From Bacteroidota bacterium (GTDB lineage: Bacteria > Bacteroidota > Bacteroidia > Flavobacteriales_D > Crocinitomicaceae), in the NCBI GenBank assembly GCA_024280195.1, contig JAJRQP010000160.1, positions 1 to 6,512 on the forward strand: a DNA stretch of 6,512 bases. Direction: 5' to 3'. Positions 1 through 6,005 of the stretch are shown here, piece after piece. The notes under the pieces were generated by a model that ran no database searches, had not been told where the DNA came from, and saw nothing but the letters and a program-made list of their open reading frames with translations. A program made the position numbers and the translations under genes. Position 1 is the first letter of the stretch. Every line of letters begins with the position of its first letter.

Positions 1-224
1 CTGGTTGCAAAGAATGGATAGAACTTGCCGAAGAAAGAGGTATTGATTGGTGGATGACCTCTGCATTAGAATCTAACATTGGACTGAATGCAATTTGCCA
101 ATTTGTGGGAGAATATGATATTTCACTTCCTCAAGGATTAGGAACAGGATCTCTTTATACAGATAATGTTGAAAGTGATTTAATGGTAGAGAATGGAATG
201 ATTTTTAGAAAGAAATTGTTTTAA
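1..224 (+). CDS. menC: o-succinylbenzoate synthase, C-terminal end (partial, 5' end outside window)
   Basis: Only the last 73 codons are visible, read in the frame that starts at base 3 and ends with TAA at 222-224. The enzyme dehydrates SHCHC to o-succinylbenzoate in menaquinone synthesis and belongs to the enolase superfamily. The visible part carries the C-terminal barrel signature of Bacteroidota MenC proteins: a DWWMTSALESNIG stretch (visible residues 15-27), which contains the ALESNIG barrel strand, and a PQGLGTGSLYTDN stretch (43-55) that typifies the end of the family. The catalytic lysines and metal ligands lie upstream, outside the window, so activity cannot be judged. Another dipeptide-epimerase-like member of the superfamily is possible but less likely given the GLGTG-LYT ending. 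The gene converges on yidD with about 50 bases between the stop codons. Menaquinone is the usual respiratory quinone of this phylum. Confidence 0.85.
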   Translation, partial: GCKEWIELAEERGIDWWMTSALESNIGLNAICQFVGEYDISLPQGLGTGSLYTDNVESDLMVENGMIFRKKLF

Positions 225-273
225 AAGGCAAACACGCCCCCCCCCTAACCTCTCCACTCTAACCTTTCAATTT
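225..273. other. Spacer between convergent menC and yidD with a C9 run
   Basis: The 49-base spacer contains nine consecutive C at 237-245, followed by a strongly pyrimidine-rich plus strand. On the minus strand the motif GGTTAG occurs twice within about 20 bases, next to the G9 run. I found no convincing hairpin, so no intrinsic terminator for either gene can be called here. The homopolymer could vary in length between strains or be a sequencing artefact. It lies beyond both stop codons, so it should not change either protein. Confidence 0.6.
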
Positions 274-285
274 TCACTTTTCAAC
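265..285. repeat. Imperfect heptamer tandem repeat, three copies
   Basis: Three adjacent 7-base units, TTTCAAT, TTTCACT and TTTCAAC (plus strand), occupy 265-271, 272-278 and 279-285. The yidD stop codon (274-276 in plus coordinates) and its last codons lie inside the array, so a change in copy number would alter the last residues of that protein. Each 7-base step would also shift its frame. The array is short and could be coincidental in A+T-rich DNA. Confidence 0.5.
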
Positions 286-522
286 TTCCCTCTCCGGAAC
301 AGGATCATCGCCATGCCCTCCCCACGGGTGACAAGAGCCTATCCTTTTTAGCCCTAACCAAGTCCCTTTGATAGGACCCCAAATTCTCAATGCTTCAATC
401 ATATAATTAGAACACGTAGGATGATATCGACAAGATTGCGGCGTCAATGGACTGATCACCCATTGATAGATTTTTACCAACACCAATATCGGGAAAGAGA
501 ATATTTTTTTGATGATTTCCAT
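274..522 (-). CDS. yidD: Membrane protein insertion efficiency factor YidD
   Basis: An 82-residue protein of the usual length for YidD, a small inner-membrane-associated factor that helps YidC insert membrane proteins. The family signature is complete: a hydrophobic, amphipathic N-terminal segment (about residues 7-24) leads into ISPLTPQSCRYHPTCSNY (23-40), and then GSCHPWGGHGDDPVPE (62-77). The three family cysteines are C31, C37 and C64. In many bacteria yidD sits beside rpmH, rnpA and yidC. Here it stands alone, between menC and a divergent lytic-transglycosylase-like gene, as is common in Bacteroidota. The ATG at 520-522 is preceded by a promoter-like box at only five bases, which supports this start and suggests a very short leader. 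The C-terminal tail runs into a small heptamer repeat and is probably not conserved. Confidence 0.95.
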   Translation of the reverse strand: MEIIKKIFSFPILVLVKIYQWVISPLTPQSCRYHPTCSNYMIEALRIWGPIKGTWLGLKRIGSCHPWGGHGDDPVPEREVEK

Positions 523-527
523 TGGTG

Positions 528-554
528 CAAATTTAACGATATCTATTCTATCAA
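528..554 (-). promoter_or_regulatory. Bacteroidota-type promoter of yidD
   Basis: On the minus strand a perfect -7 box TAAATTTG (consensus TAnnTTTG) occupies 535 down to 528. A TTG at 554-552 lies 16 bases upstream of it, slightly closer than the usual -33 spacing. The box ends five bases before the yidD ATG, so the transcript would begin at or almost at the start codon. This is called from consensus matching only. Confidence 0.55.
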
Positions 555-643
555 CGAAGAGATGTGTATTGTTTATTCATTTTGCAAAACAAATGTGGCA
601 TGTTATTCGTTACCTTGTTGTCTCCAAGTTAAAACTGTTATAT

Positions 644-1540
644 ATGCGCTTATTATTTCTTATTTTATTACCTACTCTATCCTTTGCTCAGCCGAGTTAT
701 AAAGTTGATGTTACTGATGATATCAAACCAGAGAATGTTCATCACGTCATCAATGCGGATGCTTTGCATTCTGAAGGATGGTCAAAATTACCGCAACCTA
801 TATTTTGGAAGCAAGTAATGACACTTTCTCCTGACTCTTGCTTAATCAATGTTGCAAGTAGTCGTGTAATCATTCAAAAAATGAGTCTGATTGATTACGA
901 CAAAATGTCAAATGATGAAAAAGATGCGTTCAGAGACAGTATCAGAATAGCTAACAACTTAGCCAAAGACGAACGGATTTTTAGAACAATCGGAAAGAAC
1001 GATTTCTTCAAATTTGATAAGGTTTATCCAACGTTAATTGATGGAGTGATAGAGTTTGGAAACAACGGTGTTGATTCTTGGTATGCACAAGCAATTTTAT
1101 TGATAGAAAGTCCAGGCCAAATGAAAAAATCGCGAGTAGGTGCTTACGGTCCTTTTCAATTAATGCCTGCCGTTGCAAGAGCACAAGGCTTAATTGTGAA
1201 CCGATCAATTGACGAAAGAAGTGACTTTAAAAGAAGTGCTTATGGTTCTTCTCAACTGATTAAACGTGTATGTATTCCTGAAGCAAAGAAAATTTTGGAT
1301 GCTCGGAATATCACCTACAAAGAAACAGATATTTGGTTTCGATTGTTTGTTTTACATGTTTATCACGCAGGTGCAATGAATGTCAAAGCAGTTGTTAACG
1401 TTATTAACCCATCAGAAGGTGGGCAAGAATTAATCAAAGCAATGTGGCAAAACACAGCAGCACAATTTGGAAATAACTCGCAAAATTATTCACAATTGGC
1501 ATTGGCTTCGCAGTTGATTATTTCTGAAATGAAGCAATAA
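644..1540 (+). CDS. Secreted lytic-transglycosylase-like protein (SLT domain)
   Basis: A 298-residue protein with a short Sec signal peptide: R2, a hydrophobic core from residue 3 to 14, and probable cleavage after A15 in LSFA-Q. Residues 16-130 are a Bacteroidota-type N-terminal region that I cannot assign to a named domain. Residues about 131-298 resemble a goose-lysozyme/Slt70-type fold that cleaves peptidoglycan glycan strands in the periplasm. The expected catalytic glutamate is E155 in LLIESPG, followed by GAYGPFQLMP (166-175), the counterpart of the classic GxxGLMQLMP, and YHAGAMNV (240-247), the counterpart of YNAGPGNV. The usual Asn of YNAG is His here, so the domain is divergent. 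I chose the ATG at 644 because it places the signal peptide at the N-terminus. In-frame starts at 593 and 509 would add an unlikely extension. The gene is divergent from yidD and lies 17 bases before the methyltransferase gene. Confidence 0.85.
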   Translation: MRLLFLILLPTLSFAQPSYKVDVTDDIKPENVHHVINADALHSEGWSKLPQPIFWKQVMTLSPDSCLINVASSRVIIQKMSLIDYDKMSNDEKDAFRDSIRIANNLAKDERIFRTIGKNDFFKFDKVYPTLIDGVIEFGNNGVDSWYAQAILLIESPGQMKKSRVGAYGPFQLMPAVARAQGLIVNRSIDERSDFKRSAYGSSQLIKRVCIPEAKKILDARNITYKETDIWFRLFVLHVYHAGAMNVKAVVNVINPSEGGQELIKAMWQNTAAQFGNNSQNYSQLALASQLIISEMKQ

Positions 1541-1545
1541 TCTTC

Positions 1546-1553
1546 TATCTTTG
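1546..1553 (+). promoter_or_regulatory. -7 promoter box before the methyltransferase gene
   Basis: TATCTTTG is a perfect TAnnTTTG match lying in the 17-base spacer, and it ends four bases before the ATG at 1558. No TTG is found at the normal -33 distance. The closest is CTG at 1524-1526, with a 19-base spacer, inside the end of the upstream gene. If active, it would give a nearly leaderless transcript independent of the upstream gene. Confidence 0.4.
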
Positions 1554-1557
1554 ACTT

Positions 1558-2241
1558 ATGGATAAAATATTAATTGAAGACATTATTGATTGGGATGTAA
1601 GCAACTGGTCAAAAGCAATTGATTTTTGGGAAGATGCCTTATCACAAACAAACGAAAATATTGAAGCTTTAGAGCTTGGAGGTAACAAAGGCGGCTTATC
1701 TCTTTGGTTGGCCTCTAAAGGTTATTCAGTTATTTGTTCTGATTTAAATTCTCCAGAAGAGAATGCGAAAGAATTGCATAAGAAATACAATCTTGATAAA
1801 AAAATTCAATATGCTGCAATCGATGCAACAGCGATACCCTTTGATAATAAATTTGATGCCGTAGCCTTCAAGTCAATTTTGGGTGGTATTAGCGGAGGAG
1901 GTAAAGACCATCTTATGCAAAAAACCATTGACGATATATATAAATCCCTAAAACCTGGAGGTGTACTTTTCTTTGCAGAGAATTTAGAGTCTTCTGCAAT
2001 GCATCGATTTATTAGGAAGCGTTTTGTTAGTTGGGGTGCTCGATGGAATTACCTAAAATACAAAGATATCGAACCTTTGTTTCAACAATTCTCTGAGCTA
2101 AATTACCAGACAATTGGTTTTTTTGGAACATTTGGTAGAACGGAAAAGCAAAGAAGAATGTTGAGTAAACTAGATAAACTATTAAGTAAGCTAATACCTC
2201 AAAGTAAAAAGTACATTGTTTTTGGCACAGCTAAGAAATGA
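1558..2241 (+). CDS. Class I SAM-dependent methyltransferase, substrate unknown
   Basis: A 227-residue protein with the Rossmann-type core that binds S-adenosylmethionine. Motif I is ALELGGNKGGLSLWLA (37-52), a glycine-rich loop after the first strand. The acidic end of the second strand is the D in ICSDLN (59-64). The next acidic position is AAIDATAIPF (86-95), and motif IV is FDAVAFKSILGG (99-110). The post-core motif LKPGG (131-135) precedes the fifth strand, VLFFAEN. The protein therefore resembles the Methyltransf_11/25 group of small-molecule or lipid methyltransferases. The C-terminal part (about 150-227) has many basic and aromatic residues and gives no clue to the substrate. No signal peptide or membrane segment is seen, so it should be cytoplasmic. 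It may be co-transcribed with the upstream transglycosylase-like gene but also has its own promoter-like box. Its stop is two bases from that of the convergent msrB. Confidence 0.85.
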   Translation: MDKILIEDIIDWDVSNWSKAIDFWEDALSQTNENIEALELGGNKGGLSLWLASKGYSVICSDLNSPEENAKELHKKYNLDKKIQYAAIDATAIPFDNKFDAVAFKSILGGISGGGKDHLMQKTIDDIYKSLKPGGVLFFAENLESSAMHRFIRKRFVSWGARWNYLKYKDIEPLFQQFSELNYQTIGFFGTFGRTEKQRRMLSKLDKLLSKLIPQSKKYIVFGTAKK

Positions 2242-2243
2242 GG

Positions 2244-2612
2244 TCAGTTGTTACTTTTTACAAAAACCATCGATATCGAATTTACGCAATGTCTAGTATT
2301 TTTTTCTGTGAATTGTTCCCCTTCAAAAACATGACCGAGATGACCTTTGCAATTTGTGCAAACAATTTCTACACGTCGCCCATCAGCATCTAGCACTCGT
2401 TCTACAGCACCTGCAATTTCACCATCAAAGGATGGCCAACCGCAATTTGATTTAAATTTATCTGAAGAATTGTAAAGCGGAGTATCGCATTGGCGGCAAT
2501 GATAGATTCCATTTTCTGAATAATCAGTATACTCTCCAACAAATGGCGCTTCTGTTCCTTTGTGGAGGATGATTCGCTGTTGTTCTGGGGTGAGGTTATT
2601 GTAGTTGCTCAT
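2244..2612 (-). CDS. msrB: Peptide-methionine (R)-S-oxide reductase MsrB
   Basis: A 122-residue single-domain MsrB that reduces the R epimer of methionine sulfoxide in proteins using thioredoxin. The structural zinc site is complete, with C39xxC42 (CRQC) and C85xxC88 (CTNC). The substrate-binding motif SNCGWPSF (55-62) and GHLGHVFEG (90-98) are present. The catalytic cysteine is C109 in RHCVNS. C57, in the SxCGWPSF motif, is common in the family and could take part in recycling, but this is not proved by sequence. Length and motif order are normal for a free-standing MsrB, with no MsrA fusion. The start is the ATG at 2610-2612. An upstream in-frame TTG at 2637-2639 would place the N-terminus inside a terminator hairpin and was rejected. 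No signal peptide is seen, so it is cytoplasmic. A terminator separates it from the preceding gene on the same strand, so it is probably transcribed alone. Confidence 0.96.
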   Translation of the reverse strand: MSNYNNLTPEQQRIILHKGTEAPFVGEYTDYSENGIYHCRQCDTPLYNSSDKFKSNCGWPSFDGEIAGAVERVLDADGRRVEIVCTNCKGHLGHVFEGEQFTEKNTRHCVNSISMVFVKSNN

Positions 2613-2625
2613 GACAGCAAGATAT

Positions 2626-2657
2626 AAAAAATGCTCCAACTTTCATCAGAGCATTTT
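2626..2657 (-). terminator. Intrinsic terminator of the DUF4836-like gene
   Basis: A perfect 9-base inverted repeat, AAAATGCTC (2628-2636) and GAGCATTTT (2649-2657), encloses a 12-base loop. On the minus strand the second arm runs into a six-T run (2631-2626), the form of a Rho-independent terminator. It begins 20 bases after the stop of the lipoprotein gene at 2678 and precedes the msrB start. The stem has only three G-C pairs, so it may be modest in strength. Confidence 0.75.
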
Positions 2658-2677
2658 CATCAAAATTACTTTTTACT

Positions 2678-4144
2678 TTATATCGACACTTTGCTTATCT
2701 CAGATGCAAACTCGTCAATTAACACATCCATTGCTTGTTTCAGAACATTCTCTTGTCCTTTCTTCGCTTTGATGTATAAACGTCCTCCATTTTCATCGTA
2801 GTCAAACGTGATGTACTTCACTACTTTTAATACGTTTGCTCCTCCCTCAAGTTCAAAATCATTTAAATCAACACCGTCTAAGTTTACGAAAAAGCTAATT
2901 CCACTTTTGCCAAAATTTTCTGCGCCTAAAGGTAAATCTAGCCCTTTGCTTGCTCCATTCATTTTGGTGCTCGAACCACTTCTTAAAGAAAGACCATCTT
3001 TGTCCGTTTTAAATTCTCCAAATCCTAAATCCATTTCTCCCATCATGGAAGCTAAATCTTGTCCTTTCTTTGTCATTCCAACAAATGCATTGAAATCGGG
3101 AATCATTCCTTCTCCATCACCGACATCTCCAACCATAACCGCTCCAAGTTGTCCATTAAATAAAGAAGCCAATCCATCTTTTCCGGAAAACATCAATGCA
3201 CCTTGTACCATTGGTCCCATAGATTTTGCTAAGTTATCCATTGTTTCTGGAGAGTAATCATCCATAAAACTTTGCATCTTCTTCATGTCAAGGTTAATTG
3301 AGATTCCTAAACGGGGTGTTCCGCTACCCAACTTCGCTAAAAGTGGCGCGCTGTTATCAGAATTAAAAAACATTTTAGATTCTAATGTTTTGGAAAAGAA
3401 ATTTTTCGTTTCAATGATTCCTGCTCCGTCTTCAAATTTAAAAACTGTCTGAACATACGAATCTTGAACCATGTCTTTCAGTTCTGCTTGCTTCTTCTTA
3501 CTTAATTTAGATAAATCAGTACTTGAAGTATTGTACAATGAAGCGACATTCATTCCTAAAATCATGTCTCCTTCTTGATCCAAAATCTCATCAACAGTAC
3601 CTCCAGACATTTCTCCTTTGATTCTTTTGAAAGCATCTGCAATCATCTTTTCAGAATCTTCATCTCTGTTGCTTATAACGAAAATGGCAATATCTTCAAT
3701 AAACCCTAAAGCAAAATCTCCATCCTCAGTAAACTGAATGTCACCTTTCTTAATCACATCAAAACCTCTTTTGGTCAATTCATCCACAAAAGCCTCGTTG
3801 TCTTTTACTTGCAAAAAGCCATAAGTAGATTCCGGTCCTCCGCTTTTATCAAACGGCCCTTCCAATGCGTAATACACAGGTGTGTCGAAATCAATTACCT
3901 TCTCTAGAGAAGACATTTCACTGCCTAGTAATTTACCCGCTTTTGGAATATTGGCATAATCAGCCTTGTTCAAGATATCTTTCAACTGTGCATTTCCAAA
4001 AGCAACTACGTTGTCGTTATCATTTAAAAATGAAGAAAGTGCATCCTTTGCATTCTTCGTTCCGTCACCTGATTTACAAGATGTAACTGATGACATTATC
4101 ATTGCAACCAATGCAATGCTCAAAAAGTATTTAATATTATTCAT
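2678..4144 (-). CDS. DUF4836-like envelope lipoprotein of unknown function
   Basis: A 488-residue protein with a lipoprotein signal peptide: K5, a hydrophobic core at about 6-18, and lipobox V-T-S-C with the lipidated cysteine at C23. After it come a short polar linker rich in Asp, Lys, Ser and Asn (24-45) and then VVAFGNAQLKDIL (46-58). It should be membrane-anchored in the envelope. No clear acidic export signal follows the cysteine, so which membrane face it occupies is open. The overall plan, an N-terminal 'residue as self-valued beta segment' followed by repeated beta-rich halves of about 200 residues, recalls Bacteroidota DUF4836 proteins, whose function is not known. I cannot find catalytic motifs. 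Residues about 300-400 are rich in Gly, Met and Asp. The start ATG is at 4142-4144. An 88-base intergenic region separates it from a divergent gene. Upstream I see only one-mismatch -7 boxes. It ends with a good terminator. Assignment to DUF4836 is by general resemblance. Confidence 0.7.
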   Translation of the reverse strand: MNNIKYFLSIALVAMIMSSVTSCKSGDGTKNAKDALSSFLNDNDNVVAFGNAQLKDILNKADYANIPKAGKLLGSEMSSLEKVIDFDTPVYYALEGPFDKSGGPESTYGFLQVKDNEAFVDELTKRGFDVIKKGDIQFTEDGDFALGFIEDIAIFVISNRDEDSEKMIADAFKRIKGEMSGGTVDEILDQEGDMILGMNVASLYNTSSTDLSKLSKKKQAELKDMVQDSYVQTVFKFEDGAGIIETKNFFSKTLESKMFFNSDNSAPLLAKLGSGTPRLGISINLDMKKMQSFMDDYSPETMDNLAKSMGPMVQGALMFSGKDGLASLFNGQLGAVMVGDVGDGEGMIPDFNAFVGMTKKGQDLASMMGEMDLGFGEFKTDKDGLSLRSGSSTKMNGASKGLDLPLGAENFGKSGISFFVNLDGVDLNDFELEGGANVLKVVKYITFDYDENGGRLYIKAKKGQENVLKQAMDVLIDEFASEISKVSI

Positions 4145-4220
4145 GTGGTCTGTTTAATTGTATAAATTTAATCAAATATTTCTCATCAGAATTTATGCCA
4201 GTATTTATTTAACAATTAAT

Positions 4221-4228
4221 TAGATTTG
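4221..4228 (+). promoter_or_regulatory. -7 promoter box before the acidic hypothetical gene
   Basis: TAGATTTG is a perfect TAnnTTTG match ending four bases before the ATG at 4233. No TTG stands at the expected -33 distance, so the match rests on the -7 element alone. Transcription would start at or next to one of the two in-frame ATGs (4233 or 4239), giving a leaderless or nearly leaderless mRNA. Confidence 0.45.
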
Positions 4229-4232
4229 CAAT

Positions 4233-4802
4233 ATGCACATGGTTGAGCCTTTTTATCATTGGAGAAACTTATACATCGCTTCGGAAGATGATGCTTCTCC
4301 CTTCTATGGCCGAGAATACAGTGAGTTTGATTTCGAACATCAAGTTTACAATTACTGTATTCATCCTCAATGGGATAGTATTGACTCCCCTACTCTTTTT
4401 ATTAAAATAATATACATTGATTACGAAAGTTCTTTTGCAGTCATCGAATTTATTGGAGAATGGAACGATGCAATTGAGAATGATATTATGACCTTAAAAA
4501 GGGATATTATTGAAGAATTAATAAAAATGGGCATCGATAAATACATCCTTATCGGAGAGAATGTCTTAAATTTTCACAGTTCTGATGATTGTTATTACGA
4601 AGAATGGATTGAGGATATTGAAGAAGGCTGGGTCGTTTTACTCAACTTTCACGACCATGTTATGCAAGAAATGGAAGACGTTGGAATTGATCAATACTTT
4701 GTCACTGGAGGAGATTTAGCAAGCGTTGATTGGAGAACATATCTTCCTCATCAACTTTTTGATTACGTTGAAGAAATAGTAGAATCTAGGCTCACTATTT
4801 AA
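4233..4802 (+). CDS. Acidic conserved-looking protein of unknown function
   Basis: A 189-residue soluble protein without signal peptide or membrane segment. By hand count it has 41 Asp/Glu against 9 Lys/Arg, so it is strongly acidic. It resembles uncharacterised proteins I associate with Bacteroidota, but I know no function or named domain for it. Stretches that look constrained are SPFYGREYSEF (22-32), FAVIEFIGEWNDA (68-80), the segment DKYILIGENVLNFHSSDD (102-119), EEGWVVLLNF (130-139) and DWRTYLP (166-172). The order of a strand (68-74), a long helix (about 79-100), a strand (103-108), and later another strand-helix-strand (132-157) suggests an alpha/beta fold with two related halves. This is a guess from pattern alone. 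Start: ATG 4233 or the in-frame ATG 4239 (protein beginning MVEPF); the second is also plausible. It is divergent from the DUF4836-like gene, and its stop overlaps that of the convergent cytochrome lipoprotein gene. Confidence 0.85.
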   Translation: MHMVEPFYHWRNLYIASEDDASPFYGREYSEFDFEHQVYNYCIHPQWDSIDSPTLFIKIIYIDYESSFAVIEFIGEWNDAIENDIMTLKRDIIEELIKMGIDKYILIGENVLNFHSSDDCYYEEWIEDIEEGWVVLLNFHDHVMQEMEDVGIDQYFVTGGDLASVDWRTYLPHQLFDYVEEIVESRLTI

Positions 4803-5146
4803 TTATTCAACGAACCCTGCACTACCCAACATTCAAACTTGCTAATTAAACTATCCGCCAATTGTGTACTCATAAAAGGCATGGGAATAACTCCGGGATT
4901 ATGTTTCATCGCGTTAAGCATTTTTACAGAATTGGCTTGTACAACAGAAAGAGATGACCAGTCGTAACCTCCACTAAGAGCAGCTGCATCATGGCACCCA
5001 ACGACTGCACAATTCATTTGTAGCAAAGGTTGAATTTCTGCAGAATAAGACACATCACTGTCACAAACGATTGGTTCTGCTACTTTATCTTTTGTACATG
5101 ATGCAAAAAGAATAAGAAATAAACCGAAATAAATAATTGCTTTCAT
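4799..5146 (-). CDS. Small c-type cytochrome-like lipoprotein with CX4CH motif
   Basis: A 115-residue protein with a lipoprotein signal peptide, its lipobox ending F-A-S-C with the lipidated cysteine at C17, followed by T-K-D-K. The mature part starts with a CDSDVSYSAEIQPLLQMNC stretch (28-46), typical of small Bacteroidota/planctomycete-type cytochrome c domains. The haem-binding site would be C46-AVVG-C51-H52, that is CX4CH instead of CXXCH. CX4CH haem sites are known in some cytochromes c3. The likely distal Met lies in IPMPFM (87-92), and the domain ends with a helix and GSLNN, also typical. C28 and C106 are extra cysteines that could form a disulfide. The expected role is electron transfer at the outer or inner membrane surface facing the periplasm or outside. 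It is the last gene of a tight run after the DUF5777-type barrel (9-base gap), so it is probably made from the same mRNA. Haem attachment is inferred from the motif. Confidence 0.82.
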   Translation of the reverse strand: MKAIIYFGLFLILFASCTKDKVAEPIVCDSDVSYSAEIQPLLQMNCAVVGCHDAAALSGGYDWSSLSVVQANSVKMLNAMKHNPGVIPMPFMSTQLADSLISKFECWVVQGSLNN

Positions 5147-5155
5147 AGGTTAAAT

Positions 5156-6004
5156 TTAAAAAGTTCGTGAAATACTAAATCCTAAACGAAATTGACCTTG
5201 AGTCCAATCAGAATAAGTGTAAGGAATGAACTGAGTCTCATTGAATCCTCTAGCATTGGTCCAAACGATTTTAAAATTATGTCCGTTTGTTTGGTATTCA
5301 AACCCCGCAGAAAGACTATTGAAATTAGTTGTTCTAACAGCGTTATCGTGAATTGCGTGATAATATTCAAAGAGCATTCCCATTTCTTTGGTGAATTTGA
5401 AATTAAAAGCACCACCAATCGCAAATAAACCATTTACATCGTCTGCAGCAACTAAATTTCGGTGCACGTAGGAAGGAATAATCGCAATACTCACTCTTTC
5501 TCCAAACTTTCTTGCAATATGTAATTGAGTTGCATACGCCAATCTATGTGAGAATTTAGGGAAACTTTGCACAGATGTAGAATCTGTACTTGCTGTCATA
5601 TAAGTGATTGTTGCTCCTCCAAATAGCGCCATTGAAACAGGAATTCCCCGTTCTTTATTCTGCGTTAAGAACCTCCATTTGGCAAAACCATCTACCAAAG
5701 ATCGGTAAGGAGCACCGGTTCCCTTGCTTCTACCGATGCCAATCATTATTTTATCAGTTACACCATATTCAAATGCAAAACGGATGTCTGCTGCTTGGTC
5801 AAAGCCAAAGAATTGTTGTACTCCACCATTTGCTCCTGCAACATCGCCGAATCTATGTGCAATAATAAATTCTAACGCACCTTTTTTTAAGGTTTCTGTA
5901 GAATGCCCGTTCAAAATTCGTGTCCCACTAAATGTTTCTTCCACATCTTGACTAAAAAGAGAGGTTCCTATCAGGATAAATCCAACTAGTAATTTAATTC
6001 TCAT
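5156..6004 (-). CDS. DUF5777-type outer-membrane beta-barrel protein
   Basis: A 282-residue protein with a Sec signal peptide (R2 and K4, hydrophobic core 5-17, probable cleavage after S18 in LFS-QDVEE). The mature N-terminus, ETFSGTRILNGHSTETLKKG (23-42), continues into ALEFIIAHRFGD (43-54). Together with FFGFDQAADIRFAFEYGVTD (65-84), it is the signature I know from DUF5777 family beta-barrels of Bacteroidota. The rest alternates aromatic and polar residues in short strands with turns, and the chain ends in SISRTF with a terminal Phe, as outer-membrane barrels recognised by BAM do. The length suggests a barrel of roughly 10-14 strands, too small to act like the 26-strand MtrB of porin-cytochrome complexes. 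It lies 1 base after the upstream cytochrome stop and 9 bases before the cytochrome lipoprotein start, so the three are very likely co-transcribed. Function is unknown; a role linked to the adjacent haem proteins is an inference. Confidence 0.85.
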   Translation of the reverse strand: MRIKLLVGFILIGTSLFSQDVEETFSGTRILNGHSTETLKKGALEFIIAHRFGDVAGANGGVQQFFGFDQAADIRFAFEYGVTDKIMIGIGRSKGTGAPYRSLVDGFAKWRFLTQNKERGIPVSMALFGGATITYMTASTDSTSVQSFPKFSHRLAYATQLHIARKFGERVSIAIIPSYVHRNLVAADDVNGLFAIGGAFNFKFTKEMGMLFEYYHAIHDNAVRTTNFNSLSAGFEYQTNGHNFKIVWTNARGFNETQFIPYTYSDWTQGQFRLGFSISRTF

Positions 6005-6005
6005 A

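Noticed and set aside
237..245. C9 run as a phase-variation switch
   Set aside because: It lies between two gene 3' ends, not in a coding start or promoter that I can identify, so length change has no evident switching effect.
509..643. Longer N-terminus for the transglycosylase-like protein (starts at 509 or 593)
   Set aside because: The extra residues would put a second hydrophobic stretch before a normal signal peptide that begins at 644. The part from 509 also overlaps the yidD start and promoter on the other strand.
421..702. Plus-strand open frame of 93 codons across yidD
   Set aside because: It overlaps yidD on the opposite strand and the start of the secreted protein in another frame, has cysteine-rich low-quality composition, and matches no family.
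2613..2639. Nine-residue extension of MsrB starting at TTG 2639
   Set aside because: It starts inside the inverted repeat of the upstream gene's terminator and uses a rare start codon, while the ATG at 2612 gives the normal family N-terminus.
2808..3257. Plus-strand open frame of 149 codons inside the DUF4836-like gene
   Set aside because: It is antisense to a well-supported lipoprotein gene and its Pro/Ser/Lys-rich product is what the reverse complement of that gene yields.
4163..4180. Promoter boxes for the DUF4836-like gene on the minus strand
   Set aside because: The candidates TAAATTTA and AATATTTG each have one mismatch to TAnnTTTG and neither has a TTG at the right distance, so neither can be preferred.
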